Numbered from the stretch's first letter, positions 1 through 7,795 are shown. The stretch is 37,248 nt of DNA from an uncultured Verrucomicrobia subdivision 3 bacterium (GCA_903895255.1 CAITTG010000053.1:1-37248), one strand, 5' to 3'. Numbers and translations: made by a program. Notes: a model not told the origin generated them from the letters alone.

Positions 1-69
1 ACCTTCCTCGCCCACCAGCCCAACCCCCAAGAAAAACCCGTCATCCTCCTCGCCGTCCGCGCCCAATAA
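1..69 (+). CDS. C-terminal tail of an unidentified protein (5' part outside window)
   Basis: The first frame of the plus strand is open from base 1 to a TAA at 67-69 and reads as 22 residues ending ILLAVRAQ. Codon choice is GC-rich and looks coding, but too little is present to name the protein. The opposite strand is also open here, as the run-on of the integrase remnant. I prefer the plus-strand reading because the integrase-like sequence stops making sense near position 110. Confidence is low. Confidence 0.35.
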   Translation, partial: TFLAHQPNPQEKPVILLAVRAQ

Positions 70-105
70 ATCTGTCCGCCTTTGCTCGCACACTTTTGTT
101 CGCCT

Positions 106-758
106 TTGAAATCCTCGCGGCACCATTTCAAAGCAGTCTTGATTTGGTCAATGGTGAAGATATAGGGTGGTTGCTTGGTGAGTCGGACCACTTCAAGACG
201 GTCGCAAGGGTTGTCTGATCGCCAGCCACGGCGGATCGCAAATTTAAAAAAGGTAGAAAGCCGCGACCGATAGGTGGAGCGGCTGGCTTGCTTTTTGGAG
301 TCCAACCAGATCTCAACGTCCTGCAGCGTGATTTTGTCCACGGGGAGGGATTCGCGGCCGGTGGCAAACGATTTAAGATCCAGCCGGAGATTTTTACGGT
401 ATTTGCTGGCGCGGCCGGCTTTTTCTTTCACTTCCAGCATCTCGATGATCGCGGTGCCCAGCGCGGTAGAAGTGGTGGTGGTGGACTGAGGATTGGAAAG
501 CAAGCTGAGGAGATCCACTCCGCGGCGCTTGGCCTCGTTCCAGGCAAACAACATGCGTTCGCGGTCGTCGGTGGGGACGATGGCCAGCTTGCGGTTGATA
601 TCCAGGGCACTCCCCCGCTTGTCAGCGGCGAAAGCGTCGGCGGCGGCTTTGCCGGGGAAAAACTTACGTTTGCGCTTGCCGGCGGGATCATGCCAACCAA
701 CCTGCCAGAAAGATTCGCCACGAACCCGCACGCTGATAACGGTTACTTTTTTAGCCAT
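106..758 (-). pseudogene. truncated tyrosine recombinase/phage-type integrase, N-terminal part only
   Basis: An ATG at 758 opens a minus-strand frame beginning MAKKVTVISVRVRGESFWQV that has no stop before the window edge. Residues 1-60 look like the basic arm-type N-terminus of integrases (WHDPAGKRKRKFF). Residues about 105-205 look like the SAM-like core-binding domain (YRKNLRLDLKSF, STYRSRLSTFFKFAIRRGW, SDNPC). After the phrase FTIDQIKTALKWC the sequence no longer resembles the catalytic domain: the R...HxxR...Y residues are absent, and the frame runs across the end of another gene on the plus strand. I infer the gene was cut near position 106-125 and is inactive. It lies about 150 bp from the 3' end of tRNA-Val, the usual setting for an integrase at an attachment site. 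The frame could continue outside the window, but the sequence here does not support that. Confidence 0.7.
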
Positions 759-910
759 ACCTGTTGGCAAGTGTTGGCAATTTTAAGGGATTTCGCAAGG
801 GTTTTATCCTGCATGAACCGGAACACATTGGCGGCGAATCGGAATAAATGAAAATCAAACTTAACCCTGTAAACATTGGATGGAACGAATTAAACCATTG
901 AAAATAAAGG

Positions 911-985
911 TGGTGGGCAATGAGGGATTCGAACCCCCGACCGTCTCCGTGTAAAGGAGCTGCGCTACCACTGCGCCAATCGCCC
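911..985 (-). tRNA. tRNA-Val, anticodon UAC
   Basis: The minus strand folds into a full cloverleaf. The acceptor stem is GGGCGAT paired with ATTGCCC (one G-U), the D stem is GCGC/GCGC, and the anticodon loop is TTTACAC with anticodon TAC. The T arm carries GGTTCGAATCC. Discriminator A is followed by an encoded CCA (913-911). The anticodon arm core CTCCTTTACACGGAG resembles E. coli tRNA-Val(UAC). The integrase remnant lies directly downstream on the same strand. Confidence 0.95.
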
Positions 986-1027
986 GACCTGGGAGCACGT
1001 TATCAGAACCAACGGTTTTGACAAACT

Positions 1028-1492
1028 TCAAATCTCGGCGGGGAACCCCTGCTGCCGCAGGGCCTCGTACAAAACAAGGGCGACACAGTTCGATAAGTTA
1101 AGGGAACGCGACGCGGAATTGAACATCGGCACGCGCAGCCAGTGGGACGGGTTTTCCGCCAGGAGCGTCTTGGGGAGACCGGCGGTTTCGCGGCCGAACA
1201 CCAGATAATCTTCAGGGCTGTAAACCACATCGCTGTACTTTTGCGGGCCCTCCGATTCGATAAACCACAGCCGGGCATCCGGCGGCAGATGGTCGTGAAA
1301 CGCCCGCCAGCCAGGCCAGCGATGCCACCGCACCTGCTGCCAGTAATCCATGCCCGCCCGCTTGAGCGCGGCGTCATCCAGCTTGAACCCAAACGGCTCG
1401 ATCAGGTGCAGCGTGCTGTTGGTGACCGCGCAGAGCCGGGCCACGTTGCCGGTGTTGGGCGGGATCTCCGGCTCCACCAAAACGATATTCAT
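1028..1492 (-). CDS. trmL: tRNA (cytidine/uridine-34-2'-O)-methyltransferase TrmL
   Basis: This 154-residue cytoplasmic SPOUT-fold methyltransferase uses S-adenosylmethionine to methylate the ribose of the wobble base (Cm34/Um34) in certain leucine tRNAs. Family motifs are clear: N-terminal EPEIPPNTGNVARLC, motif II LVFGRETAGLP near residues 98-108, and motif III SRSLNLSN followed by VALVLYEALRQQG at the C-terminus, which forms the trefoil knot binding the cofactor. The length equals the family norm of about 155. The ATG at 1492 overlaps the stop of truA as ATGA, so the two are translationally coupled. It is the last gene of a ruvX-truA-trmL cluster. Confidence 0.93.
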   Translation of the reverse strand: MNIVLVEPEIPPNTGNVARLCAVTNSTLHLIEPFGFKLDDAALKRAGMDYWQQVRWHRWPGWRAFHDHLPPDARLWFIESEGPQKYSDVVYSPEDYLVFGRETAGLPKTLLAENPSHWLRVPMFNSASRSLNLSNCVALVLYEALRQQGFPAEI

Positions 1493-2325
1493 GCGGGGGA
1501 GTCCTCGTCGGGCACAGGAGTTTTCTCACCGGTGAGCGACGGGCGTTTGCGGGATGGATAATACACCTCCTGCAATACCAGCCCGCAGGCGGGCGCCGTC
1601 ATGCCCGCGACCCGGCGGTCGCGGCTGGTCAGAATGGTTGCCACCTCGGACAGCGGAATCTTCCCCTGCCCCACCTGCACCAGCGTGCCCACAATGCCCC
1701 GGCACATCTTGTATAAAAAACCGTCACCCTCAATGGTGAACGTGTACAAATGCCCGTGCTTCCGCAGATCACACCGCGTCAGCGTGCGCACGTTGGATTT
1801 CATCTCATACTCCCGTGTGCCGGCAAAGGATTTGAAATCGTGCCGGCCCACCATCAACCGGGCCGCCGCCCGCATGAGCTTGGGGTCCAGCCGCACCGGA
1901 AAATGCCACGCGCGTTGGTAGAGCAGCGGATTCATGGCGTGATGGTTCCAAACATAGTAACGGTATTGCTTGCCAATCGCATCAAACCGGGCGTGGAAGG
2001 CCGCCGGCACCCGCACAGCCGCGAGCACGCGAATGTCATCGGGTAAAAATGCGTTCAAGGCCAGGGCCAGCCGGGCATCCGCGAATTTGAATTCCGCCCG
2101 CGGGATTTCCACGTGCGCCACCATGCCGAGGGCATGCACCCCGGTGTCGGTGCGGCTGGAGCTGTGGATGCGCTTGACGCTGGGATACAATTTGGCCAGC
2201 GCCTGCTCAATCTTCTCCTGCACCCCGGTGCCGATTTTCTGTACCTGCCAGCCCTGGTAGGCGGTGCCATCGTAAGCGATTGTCAGTTTGAATTTCAGGT
2301 TTTCCACAGGGAAATAATGAACCAC
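1489..2325 (-). CDS. truA: tRNA pseudouridine(38-40) synthase TruA
   Basis: This enzyme isomerises uridines 38, 39 and 40 in the anticodon stem-loop of many tRNAs. The N-terminal motif LTIAYDGTAYQGWQ and the catalytic loop SSRTDTGVHA are present, with nucleophile Asp60 in this numbering. Later come the SFAGTR and DGFLYKMCRGIVGTLVQVG segments typical of TruA. The start is uncertain. A GTG at 2325 gives 278 residues; a GTG at 2307 would give a start closer to the usual family N-terminus (VENLKFKLTIAYDG). The gene begins 14 bp after ruvX and its stop overlaps trmL by 4 bp, so the three are likely co-transcribed. The C-terminal tail after YYPSRKR is extra and low in complexity. Confidence 0.93.
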   Translation of the reverse strand: MVHYFPVENLKFKLTIAYDGTAYQGWQVQKIGTGVQEKIEQALAKLYPSVKRIHSSSRTDTGVHALGMVAHVEIPRAEFKFADARLALALNAFLPDDIRVLAAVRVPAAFHARFDAIGKQYRYYVWNHHAMNPLLYQRAWHFPVRLDPKLMRAAARLMVGRHDFKSFAGTREYEMKSNVRTLTRCDLRKHGHLYTFTIEGDGFLYKMCRGIVGTLVQVGQGKIPLSEVATILTSRDRRVAGMTAPACGLVLQEVYYPSRKRPSLTGEKTPVPDEDSPA

Positions 2326-2339
2326 GGCGGCGCGCGGCT

Positions 2340-2753
2340 TCAGGCCGGCTGCGCGTCCAGATAGCTCTGCAAAAGAATGGCCGCCGCCATTTTATCCACC
2401 TTTTCCTTGCGCTGGTCCCGGCGCACCCCGCCTTGGATCAGAATGCGGTTCGCCTGGGCCGAGGTCAGCCGTTCGTCGAGCGTCTTGATCGGCACGGTTA
2501 CCGCGTTGCGCACCACCGCGACAAAGGCTTCCACTTTCTGAACCGCCGGGCCGTAACTACCATCCATATTGCGCGGCAGACCGACCAGGATGAGGTCTAC
2601 TTCCTTCTCCACGATCAATTTTTTCAAACGGTCCAAGAACGCGGCAAACGGTTCGGTGAGAATATACTCCACCGGCAGGGCGATGGTGCGGGTCTCATCG
2701 CTGATGGCCACGCCAATGCGTTTGGTTCCGTGATCAAGGGCTAAAATGCGCAT
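2340..2753 (-). CDS. ruvX: RuvX/YqgF family putative pre-16S rRNA nuclease / Holliday junction resolvase
   Basis: This 137-residue protein has an RNase H-like fold. In E. coli YqgF takes part in 5' processing of 16S rRNA; resolvase activity has been proposed for relatives. Visible motifs are LALDHGTKRIGVAISDE with acidic Asp7, ILVGLPRNMDGSYGP near residue 57, LDERLTSAQANRIL near residue 92, and the C-terminal VDKMAAAILLQSYLD carrying the last acidic residue. Length is normal for the family. It heads the ruvX-truA-trmL cluster with an ATG at 2753 and an AT-rich region upstream. Confidence 0.93.
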   Translation of the reverse strand: MRILALDHGTKRIGVAISDETRTIALPVEYILTEPFAAFLDRLKKLIVEKEVDLILVGLPRNMDGSYGPAVQKVEAFVAVVRNAVTVPIKTLDERLTSAQANRILIQGGVRRDQRKEKVDKMAAAILLQSYLDAQPA

Positions 2754-3229
2754 GTCAGTGGAGATTTTGCCAGAAATACCCGGGCTGGCGAGCCGATTTA
2801 GCGGAACTGTCTACTCTCTAACAAGCCCGTGGCTTTGGCATTGCGAATTCTGCAAATTAACTATTTAAGGTTAAATTTATTCGATTTTCGGTTATCCATA
2901 AAAACTTGGATTTAATGGCGCAGCCCGTGTCCATGGCAAATTTCAACAATTCGCACCGAAAACCACAGGGCGCTTAAATTGTTTTACCTCATTCTTTATT
3001 AGCTACTTAAAAATAGAACAAAATATTTCCAACAATATTTTCAATAGTAATCTCCAAATCCATCCCTGGGTGGAGGGAGATCATTTCGACTGGCAGAAAT
3101 AATTAGTTTACCTTTTTATGGTTAATTTTGATTGACTTATTAACAATTGGTTAATATTTTGTAACTACTGTTGGTTAATTTGGGCTTTTAATTTTAAGCA
3201 GGGCTTTTACCTAAAGTTTTTTAAAACAT
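2754..3229. other. AT-rich divergent intergenic region, no gene seen
   Basis: This 476-bp spacer separates ruvX (minus) from the surface-protein gene (plus). It is far richer in A and T than its neighbours and has no credible reading frame. It holds a candidate plus-strand promoter with an internal palindrome (separate entry). The word GGTTAAT recurs three times, at 3120-3126, 3149-3155 and 3173-3179. Confidence 0.6.
3132..3160 (+). promoter_or_regulatory. candidate promoter with internal operator-like palindrome
   Basis: TTGACT (3132-3137) is followed after 17 bp by TATTTT (3155-3160), an acceptable sigma-70-like pair about 70 bp before the ATG at 3230. The spacer contains a perfect inverted repeat, TTAAC (3140-3144) and GTTAA (3150-3154), separated by 5 bp, where a repressor could block the polymerase. 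The assignment is by inspection only. Confidence 0.35.
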
Positions 3230-4198
3230 ATGAATCGAGCGGGGAAAAATTTAGTGAGATGGAGTTTTTGGGGATTTGCCGTCTGGGGAAGTGCCACCGC
3301 CCAAGCGCAACTCAACTGGGGACAGGCAGCGGATTATACTGTGCTCGTGGGAGGAGGCGGCACCACCTTTGGCATGAGCAGTGCCGGCACCGTGAATGGC
3401 AAGGTGGGCATCGGGCAATCCGGAAGCTCGGCGGATAATGTCAATCTCTCCGGTGGCACCATTAATGGTCCATTGAACTGGCAGGGAACCTATAATTTTG
3501 GCGGCAACGGCAACAACAACCCGCCGAATTTTGGCGGGACGATTAATCCGGCCTGGAATTCGGTTAATAATCAGAATGTTTCCGCCGTGGGTTCCGCTCT
3601 TAGCACCGTGACGGGCCTCTCCAGCGCATTTGGGGGATTCTATAGCAGCGGCAATGCCATCAGCATTAACACCCAAAGTGGTGGCCAGACCATTGATGCC
3701 AAAACCGCCGGCACACTGGAACAGAATGTGACCGTAAGCACGGTAAATTATGGCAGCGCTTACGTGGTCAACGTCAATTCGGTGACCTTGAATAACAACC
3801 CACTGACGATTACTGACAGCGGCACCACCAAAGCAGTGGTGATTAATGTGGATGACCAGAATGGTGAATTTAACAATGGAATCGTGCTCGGAGCCGGATT
3901 GACGGCCAACCAAGTCATTATCAACATCATTTCGAACGGCGAATTTCAAAATGCCGCGAACGGAGCCGCCCAACACGTCAGCTATATCTACGATCAGGCG
4001 TCGGGTGGGTTCAACGTGGAATCGCCGATTGATGGCAACGTTTACGTGGGCGGTGGTGGGGGCGTCTCCTTCAAGGTGCTCGCGCCCGTGACCGGCGTCG
4101 GCGTCCCCGAATCCGGCACTTGGGTGACTGGGTTGTTTTTGCTGTTCCCGCTGGGTGGCTACCTGCTGAAGCGGGTGCGCAAGCCGGTGATTCAGTAA
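3230..4198 (+). CDS. secreted surface protein with VPESG/PEP-CTERM-type sorting tail
   Basis: This 322-residue protein starts with a Sec signal peptide (basic n-region, then FWGFAVWGSATAQAQ) that is probably cut near residue 26. The middle is Gly/Asn/Thr-rich and of beta type, with many NxT/NxS stretches and no enzyme motif that I recognise. It loosely resembles extracellular adhesin-like 'choice-of-anchor' proteins. The C-terminus has the three-part exosortase signature: VPESG at residues 292-296, a hydrophobic helix (TGLFLLFPLGGYLL) and a basic end (KRVRK). In the PEP-CTERM and VPDSG-CTERM families this tail targets proteins to the envelope for processing by an exosortase, which is not in this window. 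The gene appears monocistronic behind an AT-rich promoter region. Confidence 0.75.
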   Translation: MNRAGKNLVRWSFWGFAVWGSATAQAQLNWGQAADYTVLVGGGGTTFGMSSAGTVNGKVGIGQSGSSADNVNLSGGTINGPLNWQGTYNFGGNGNNNPPNFGGTINPAWNSVNNQNVSAVGSALSTVTGLSSAFGGFYSSGNAISINTQSGGQTIDAKTAGTLEQNVTVSTVNYGSAYVVNVNSVTLNNNPLTITDSGTTKAVVINVDDQNGEFNNGIVLGAGLTANQVIINIISNGEFQNAANGAAQHVSYIYDQASGGFNVESPIDGNVYVGGGGGVSFKVLAPVTGVGVPESGTWVTGLFLLFPLGGYLLKRVRKPVIQ

Positions 4199-4351
4199 TT
4201 CATCCCTCCGCAGGAATAGCGTGCTCCCGGGATCGGGGTTGCGCTGAGGGGTCACGGCCAGCACCGGGCAATTTTTTCCGGATCCGGGAAGGCTGCCGGC
4301 TTAAGTACATGCTTTAACCTGTCCGCCTAAAGCCCTAAGCTCCCGCGCGGC

Positions 4352-4852
4352 ATGCATCTTTACTGGTCTGAACTAGTCACCCTGATTGCGACTCCCTTTG
4401 AGCATATCGCGCTCATTTGGGGGATTGTGCCGCTTTACTTTGGCTGGCTGCTGAATGAGAGCACTTCGGCGAGGGCCAATTACCGCACCGCGCTGCAAAC
4501 CGGTTTCAGCTTCCTCTGGGCCGGCGCCCAATGGCTTTACCCGTACTTAGTAAAACATGGACCGCACGAGGGTCGATTGGAGGTTCACGGGATGCTGCCA
4601 GTGAACCTGGCGGTCACCGGCCTGGTGATAGTTTTGGGGCTGATAGCCCTGGTGAGTGGGTTGCGCAAACGGTTCCCTAGATACGGCCGTTTCCTTGGCC
4701 ATACCCGCTTTGCCAATTACTTCATGATCACGATTTACCCGATGCAAGCCCACTGGCTGCCGTGGACTTGGCTGCGGCTGGAAACGATCGCGGTGTTTGC
4801 CGTGCCAGTCTGGTTGGTGATGTATCTGGCACTCATGCCGTTGCGAAAATGA
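4352..4852 (+). CDS. small multi-pass inner-membrane protein of unknown function
   Basis: The 166-residue protein has about four hydrophobic segments: near residues 16-34 (ALIWGIVPLYFGWLL), 50-66, 85-104 (LAVTGLVIVLGLIALVSGL) and 142-163 (IAVFAVPVWLVMYLALM). Short basic loops (LRKRFPRYGR) lie between them. I recognise no family. The ATG at 4352 is chosen because the first transmembrane segment follows it at a sensible distance; no strong Shine-Dalgarno is visible. It lies 153 bp after the surface-protein gene on the same strand and converges on dxs. Confidence 0.65.
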   Translation: MHLYWSELVTLIATPFEHIALIWGIVPLYFGWLLNESTSARANYRTALQTGFSFLWAGAQWLYPYLVKHGPHEGRLEVHGMLPVNLAVTGLVIVLGLIALVSGLRKRFPRYGRFLGHTRFANYFMITIYPMQAHWLPWTWLRLETIAVFAVPVWLVMYLALMPLRK

Positions 4853-4887
4853 AAAAGGGTTCACCCCAGCCTTCGCCAGATGAACCC
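4852..4887 (-). terminator. intrinsic terminator of the xseB-dxs operon
   Basis: Read on the minus strand, GGGTTCA (4887-4881) pairs perfectly with TGAACCC (4863-4857) across a 17-nt loop and is followed by five T residues (4856-4852). It lies about 25 bp after the dxs stop codon and abuts the end of the convergent membrane-protein gene. Confidence 0.75.
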
Positions 4888-4913
4888 TGATTGATACACT
4901 TTCGATTTCCCGC

Positions 4914-6902
4914 TCAGGCAATCGCCGTCAAGCGCACGGCCTCCGTGCCGGACTTGGCAAAATGGCCCTTGACCTTCGCGACGGTGTTTTCGACGGAGAG
5001 GCCGTACTTCTGGCGCAGTTCGTCCTGGGTGGTGGCATGTTCGATGAACTGGTCGGGCCAGCCAATCCGAATCACCGGGGTGGTCACGGATTTTTCGCTC
5101 AGCAGTTCGAGCACGGCAGAACCATAACCGCCCATGATCACATGGTCTTCGAGCGTAATCACCAAGTCGGCGGTCGAGGCGAAGAATTCGTGGGTGCCGG
5201 CGTCCAGCGGTTTGGTGAAGCGGGGATTGATCACAGCGACGTCATAGCCAGCGGCAATAAGTTCAACCGCCGCCTTGCGGGCAATGGCGCACATCGGTCC
5301 GAGTCCGAACAAGGCGACCTTTTGTTTGCCCTGGTTGGTGAAGTTTTCCACGATTTCCGCTTTGCCGATGGCCATCAGTTTCGGCTGTTCCTTGACCGGC
5401 ACGCCCTCGGCGGCGCCGCGCGGATAGCGGATGAAGGTTGGGTGCTTTTCGTGCGTGGCGGTGAACATCATGTCCGCTAGTTCGTCTTCGTTCGCCGGGG
5501 CCATGGCGATCACGTTCGGCATGCAACGCAGGTACGCGATGTCGAACAGGCCGTGGTGCGTGGGGCCGTCATTGGCGCTCAGGCCGGAACGGTCCATGCA
5601 GAAAATGACCGGCAAATCCTGGAGGCAAACGTCGTGGTGAATGCAGTCATACGCGCGCTGCAGGAAGCTTGAATAGATGGCGCACACCGGGTGAAAACCC
5701 ATCGTGGCCATGCCGGCGGCGAAAATGACCGCGTGTTCCTCGGCAATTCCCACGTCGTAATACCGCTCGGGCATGGCCTTTTCCAAATGCTTCAAGCCGG
5801 TGCCGCTGGGCATGGCGGCGGTAATGCCCACCACCGTGGAGTCCTTGCGGCAGAGCTTCACCATGGTCTGGCCAAACACGTCCTGATAATTCGGCGGCGT
5901 GCCCGGCTTCACCGGGGCGGAATCGCCGGTCTTCACATCATAAGGACCGGTGCCGTGGAATTTTTCCGGCGATTTGATCGCGGCTTCGTAGCCCTTGCCC
6001 TTCTTCGTCAGCACGTGAATGACGATGGGATGATCACAGGTCTTGGCGAATTCCATGGTGCTGATCAGCAGCGGGAGATCATGGCCATCAATCGGGCCGA
6101 GATAGCGCACGCCCATTTCCTCGAAAATAACGGGAGAGCCGTGACCGCCCCGGCCGTCGGCATCCAGCACCGCATCCGTCTTCTGCATGCCCACTTCATT
6201 GAGCGCGCCGCGGAAACCTTCCTCGGCCTTGTGGGCGAGCTTGAGGGCCAGTTCGCCCTTGGGCAGGCGGCGGACGAATCCTTGGAAATCCCGGGCCAGT
6301 TGATTGTAACGCGGGTTCGTAATCAGCTTGTTGAGATAGGCGGAGATGGCCCCCACGTTTTTGGCGATGCTCCATTCGTTGTCGTTCAGAATGCCGATGA
6401 ACTTTTTGGTGGTGTGGCCGATGTTGTTCAGGGCCTCGAAGGAAATGCCGTTGGTCAGGGCGGCGTCGCCAAAAATGCAGACGACGTGCTCCTTGCCGCC
6501 TTTTTGGTCGCGGGCAGCAGCCATGCCGAGGGCGGCGGAGAGGGCGGTGCCGGCGTGACCGGCTCCGTAGGAATCATGAATACTTTCGCTGCGCAGGGCG
6601 AAACCGTTCAGGCCATTGGTCTGGCGGATGGTGCGGAAACGGTCCTTGCGGCCGGTCAGCATCTTGTGGACGTAAACCTGATGGCTGACGTCCCAGACAA
6701 ATTTGTCTTCGGGCGTGGTGAAAACGCGATGCAGGGCGATGGAGAGTTCGACGACGCCGAGGTTGGGGCCGAGATGGCCGCCGCCTTTGGCCAGGCCGTC
6801 AATCAGTTCCTGGCGGATTTCGCCGGCCAGTTCATTCAGTTGCGGCAGGGTCAGTTTCTTTACGTGCGCAGGGCCATCAACCATATCGAGGTATCGGTTC
6901 AT
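4914..6902 (-). CDS. dxs: 1-deoxy-D-xylulose-5-phosphate synthase
   Basis: This thiamine-diphosphate enzyme condenses pyruvate with glyceraldehyde 3-phosphate to make 1-deoxy-D-xylulose 5-phosphate, the first step of the MEP isoprenoid pathway and a source for thiamine and pyridoxal. Seen: GGHLGPNLGVVELSIALH near residue 41, the ThDP/Mg motif GDAALTNG (145-152) ending in NDN (173-175), and YYDVGIAEEHA (381-391) with the expected catalytic Glu388. Further on are DRSGLSANDGPTHHG and the transketolase C-terminal domain with LEDHVIMGGYGSAVLELL. Length 662 is slightly above the usual 620-640 because of an insert near residues 243-256 (DAVLDADGRGGHG). It starts with ATG only 3 bp after the xseB stop, so the two are coupled. 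Confidence 0.96.
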   Translation of the reverse strand: MNRYLDMVDGPAHVKKLTLPQLNELAGEIRQELIDGLAKGGGHLGPNLGVVELSIALHRVFTTPEDKFVWDVSHQVYVHKMLTGRKDRFRTIRQTNGLNGFALRSESIHDSYGAGHAGTALSAALGMAAARDQKGGKEHVVCIFGDAALTNGISFEALNNIGHTTKKFIGILNDNEWSIAKNVGAISAYLNKLITNPRYNQLARDFQGFVRRLPKGELALKLAHKAEEGFRGALNEVGMQKTDAVLDADGRGGHGSPVIFEEMGVRYLGPIDGHDLPLLISTMEFAKTCDHPIVIHVLTKKGKGYEAAIKSPEKFHGTGPYDVKTGDSAPVKPGTPPNYQDVFGQTMVKLCRKDSTVVGITAAMPSGTGLKHLEKAMPERYYDVGIAEEHAVIFAAGMATMGFHPVCAIYSSFLQRAYDCIHHDVCLQDLPVIFCMDRSGLSANDGPTHHGLFDIAYLRCMPNVIAMAPANEDELADMMFTATHEKHPTFIRYPRGAAEGVPVKEQPKLMAIGKAEIVENFTNQGKQKVALFGLGPMCAIARKAAVELIAAGYDVAVINPRFTKPLDAGTHEFFASTADLVITLEDHVIMGGYGSAVLELLSEKSVTTPVIRIGWPDQFIEHATTQDELRQKYGLSVENTVAKVKGHFAKSGTEAVRLTAIA

Positions 6903-6905
6903 AAT

Positions 6906-7172
6906 TTAGGTTTCGGACACTTCCAGGGGCTTCAACTTGAATTCGCCCGCGGCATTCTTTTCCAACTGTTGGATCTTTACTTCGGCTTCGGCCAGTTTGT
7001 CCTGGCAAATTTTGACCAGCTTCAGGCCTTCTTCATATTTGGCCAGCAAGGTTTCCAGCGGGAGCTCGTCAGCTTCCATCTTTTCCACGACCTGCTCCAG
7101 ATTTTGGAGGGCTTCTTCAAACGGCAGACTTTTGGCCGGCAACGGCTGCCCGGCATTTTTAGCATTGGCCAC
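6906..7172 (-). CDS. xseB: exodeoxyribonuclease VII small subunit
   Basis: This 88-residue helical subunit wraps around XseA to form exonuclease VII, which degrades single-stranded DNA in repair. The family signature LPFEEALQNLEQVVEKMEADELPLE, then LLAKYEEGLKLVKICQDKLAEAEVKIQQL, is unmistakable and predicts paired alpha helices. The start is GTG at 7172; no ATG lies close by in frame. A candidate -10 box ends only 6 bp upstream, so the message may be almost leaderless. No xseA is nearby. The xseB-dxs pairing is common in many bacteria. Confidence 0.93.
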   Translation of the reverse strand: MANAKNAGQPLPAKSLPFEEALQNLEQVVEKMEADELPLETLLAKYEEGLKLVKICQDKLAEAEVKIQQLEKNAAGEFKLKPLEVSET

Positions 7173-7178
7173 GGTTTA

Positions 7179-7206
7179 ATTATAGCCAAAGCCGGGTGGG
7201 AGTAAA
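7179..7206 (-). promoter_or_regulatory. candidate sigma-70-type promoter for xseB-dxs
   Basis: On the minus strand a perfect TATAAT (7184-7179) is preceded, after 16 bp, by TTTACT (7206-7201). Transcription would start at or just after the xseB GTG at 7172, implying a leaderless or very short-leader message, or else a slightly different start. Confidence 0.5.
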
Positions 7207-7263
7207 GTTCACAAAAAAGGAGGATGGCCGGGCGAGAAGTTCGCGAATCTTGAAGATTTTAGG

Positions 7264-7295
7264 GGTTAATTGGTTAATTGGTTAAATTGTTAAAT
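7264..7295 (+). repeat. four tandem AT-rich octamers
   Basis: Four 8-bp units lie head to tail: GGTTAATT, GGTTAATT, GGTTAAAT and TGTTAAAT. The array is about 60 bp upstream of the candidate xseB promoter. The same GGTTAAT word recurs three times upstream of the surface-protein gene at 3230. Confidence 0.75.
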
Positions 7296-7442
7296 ACTTC
7301 AATTTTAACAGGTTAAACTGTACTGGGCACGAGCACCCCGGTTAGTGGGGGCCGGTCACAGCGAGTGACGGGTGACGAGTGACCCGTTAAGGTCACGCGG
7401 CCATCCGGATGCGGGTGCCTATGTCAAAGAGCGAGCCAGCTC

Positions 7443-7512
7443 AGCCCCTTGTAGGGGGAGAACCGCCAGTGGGCGGATGGCCCTGGCCATTCGGTCCCAG
7501 CCCCAAGGGGCT
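7443..7512. repeat. 70-bp palindromic element with nested hairpins and 9-bp terminal inverted repeats
   Basis: The ends AGCCCCTTG (7443-7451) and CAAGGGGCT (7504-7512) are perfect inverted repeats. Inside are three more perfect hairpins: CCCCT/AGGGG (7445-7457), CCGCC/GGCGG (7463-7476) and ATGGCC/GGCCAT with a 2-nt loop (7477-7490). A fourth, AGCCCC/GGGGCT, sits at 7499-7512. No target-site duplication is visible. This could be a MITE-like or REP-like element, or an RNA-level structure. Confidence 0.6.
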
Positions 7513-7795
7513 ATAACTACACATAAGTATAGTCTTTAACGGGAGGTTGTCAAAGGGAAATCGGATGTTTTTTAGAAAGAAAGAATGAGACTGGATATTG
7601 CGGACGGTGCCGACGACGAACCAGGCCCCATCGATTGATGATTGGAGATTCGGCAGGCTCATTCGCCCGATTTAACACTCTCCCCTAAGCCCGCCGGATT
7701 TTGCACATTTTTTGGAAAGCTGGCAGTTGCGGGAAGTATCTTCCTTGATAATGCCGGCATTGCCGACGGGCCGGACGCCGTTATGCTTTGCACCA

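Noticed and set aside
5691..7205. Long 504-residue plus-strand frame opposite dxs and xseB
   Set aside because: It is the antisense shadow of clearly identified genes; such frames are common in GC-rich coding DNA.
7358..7392. Recurring GTGAC words as regulatory iterons
   Set aside because: Spacing is irregular and the words are too short and few to support a site.
7441..7662. 73-residue minus-strand frame beginning MSLPNLQSSIDG
   Set aside because: It runs through the 70-bp hairpin element, ends in low-complexity Pro/Gly/Thr, has no ribosome-binding site and resembles no family.
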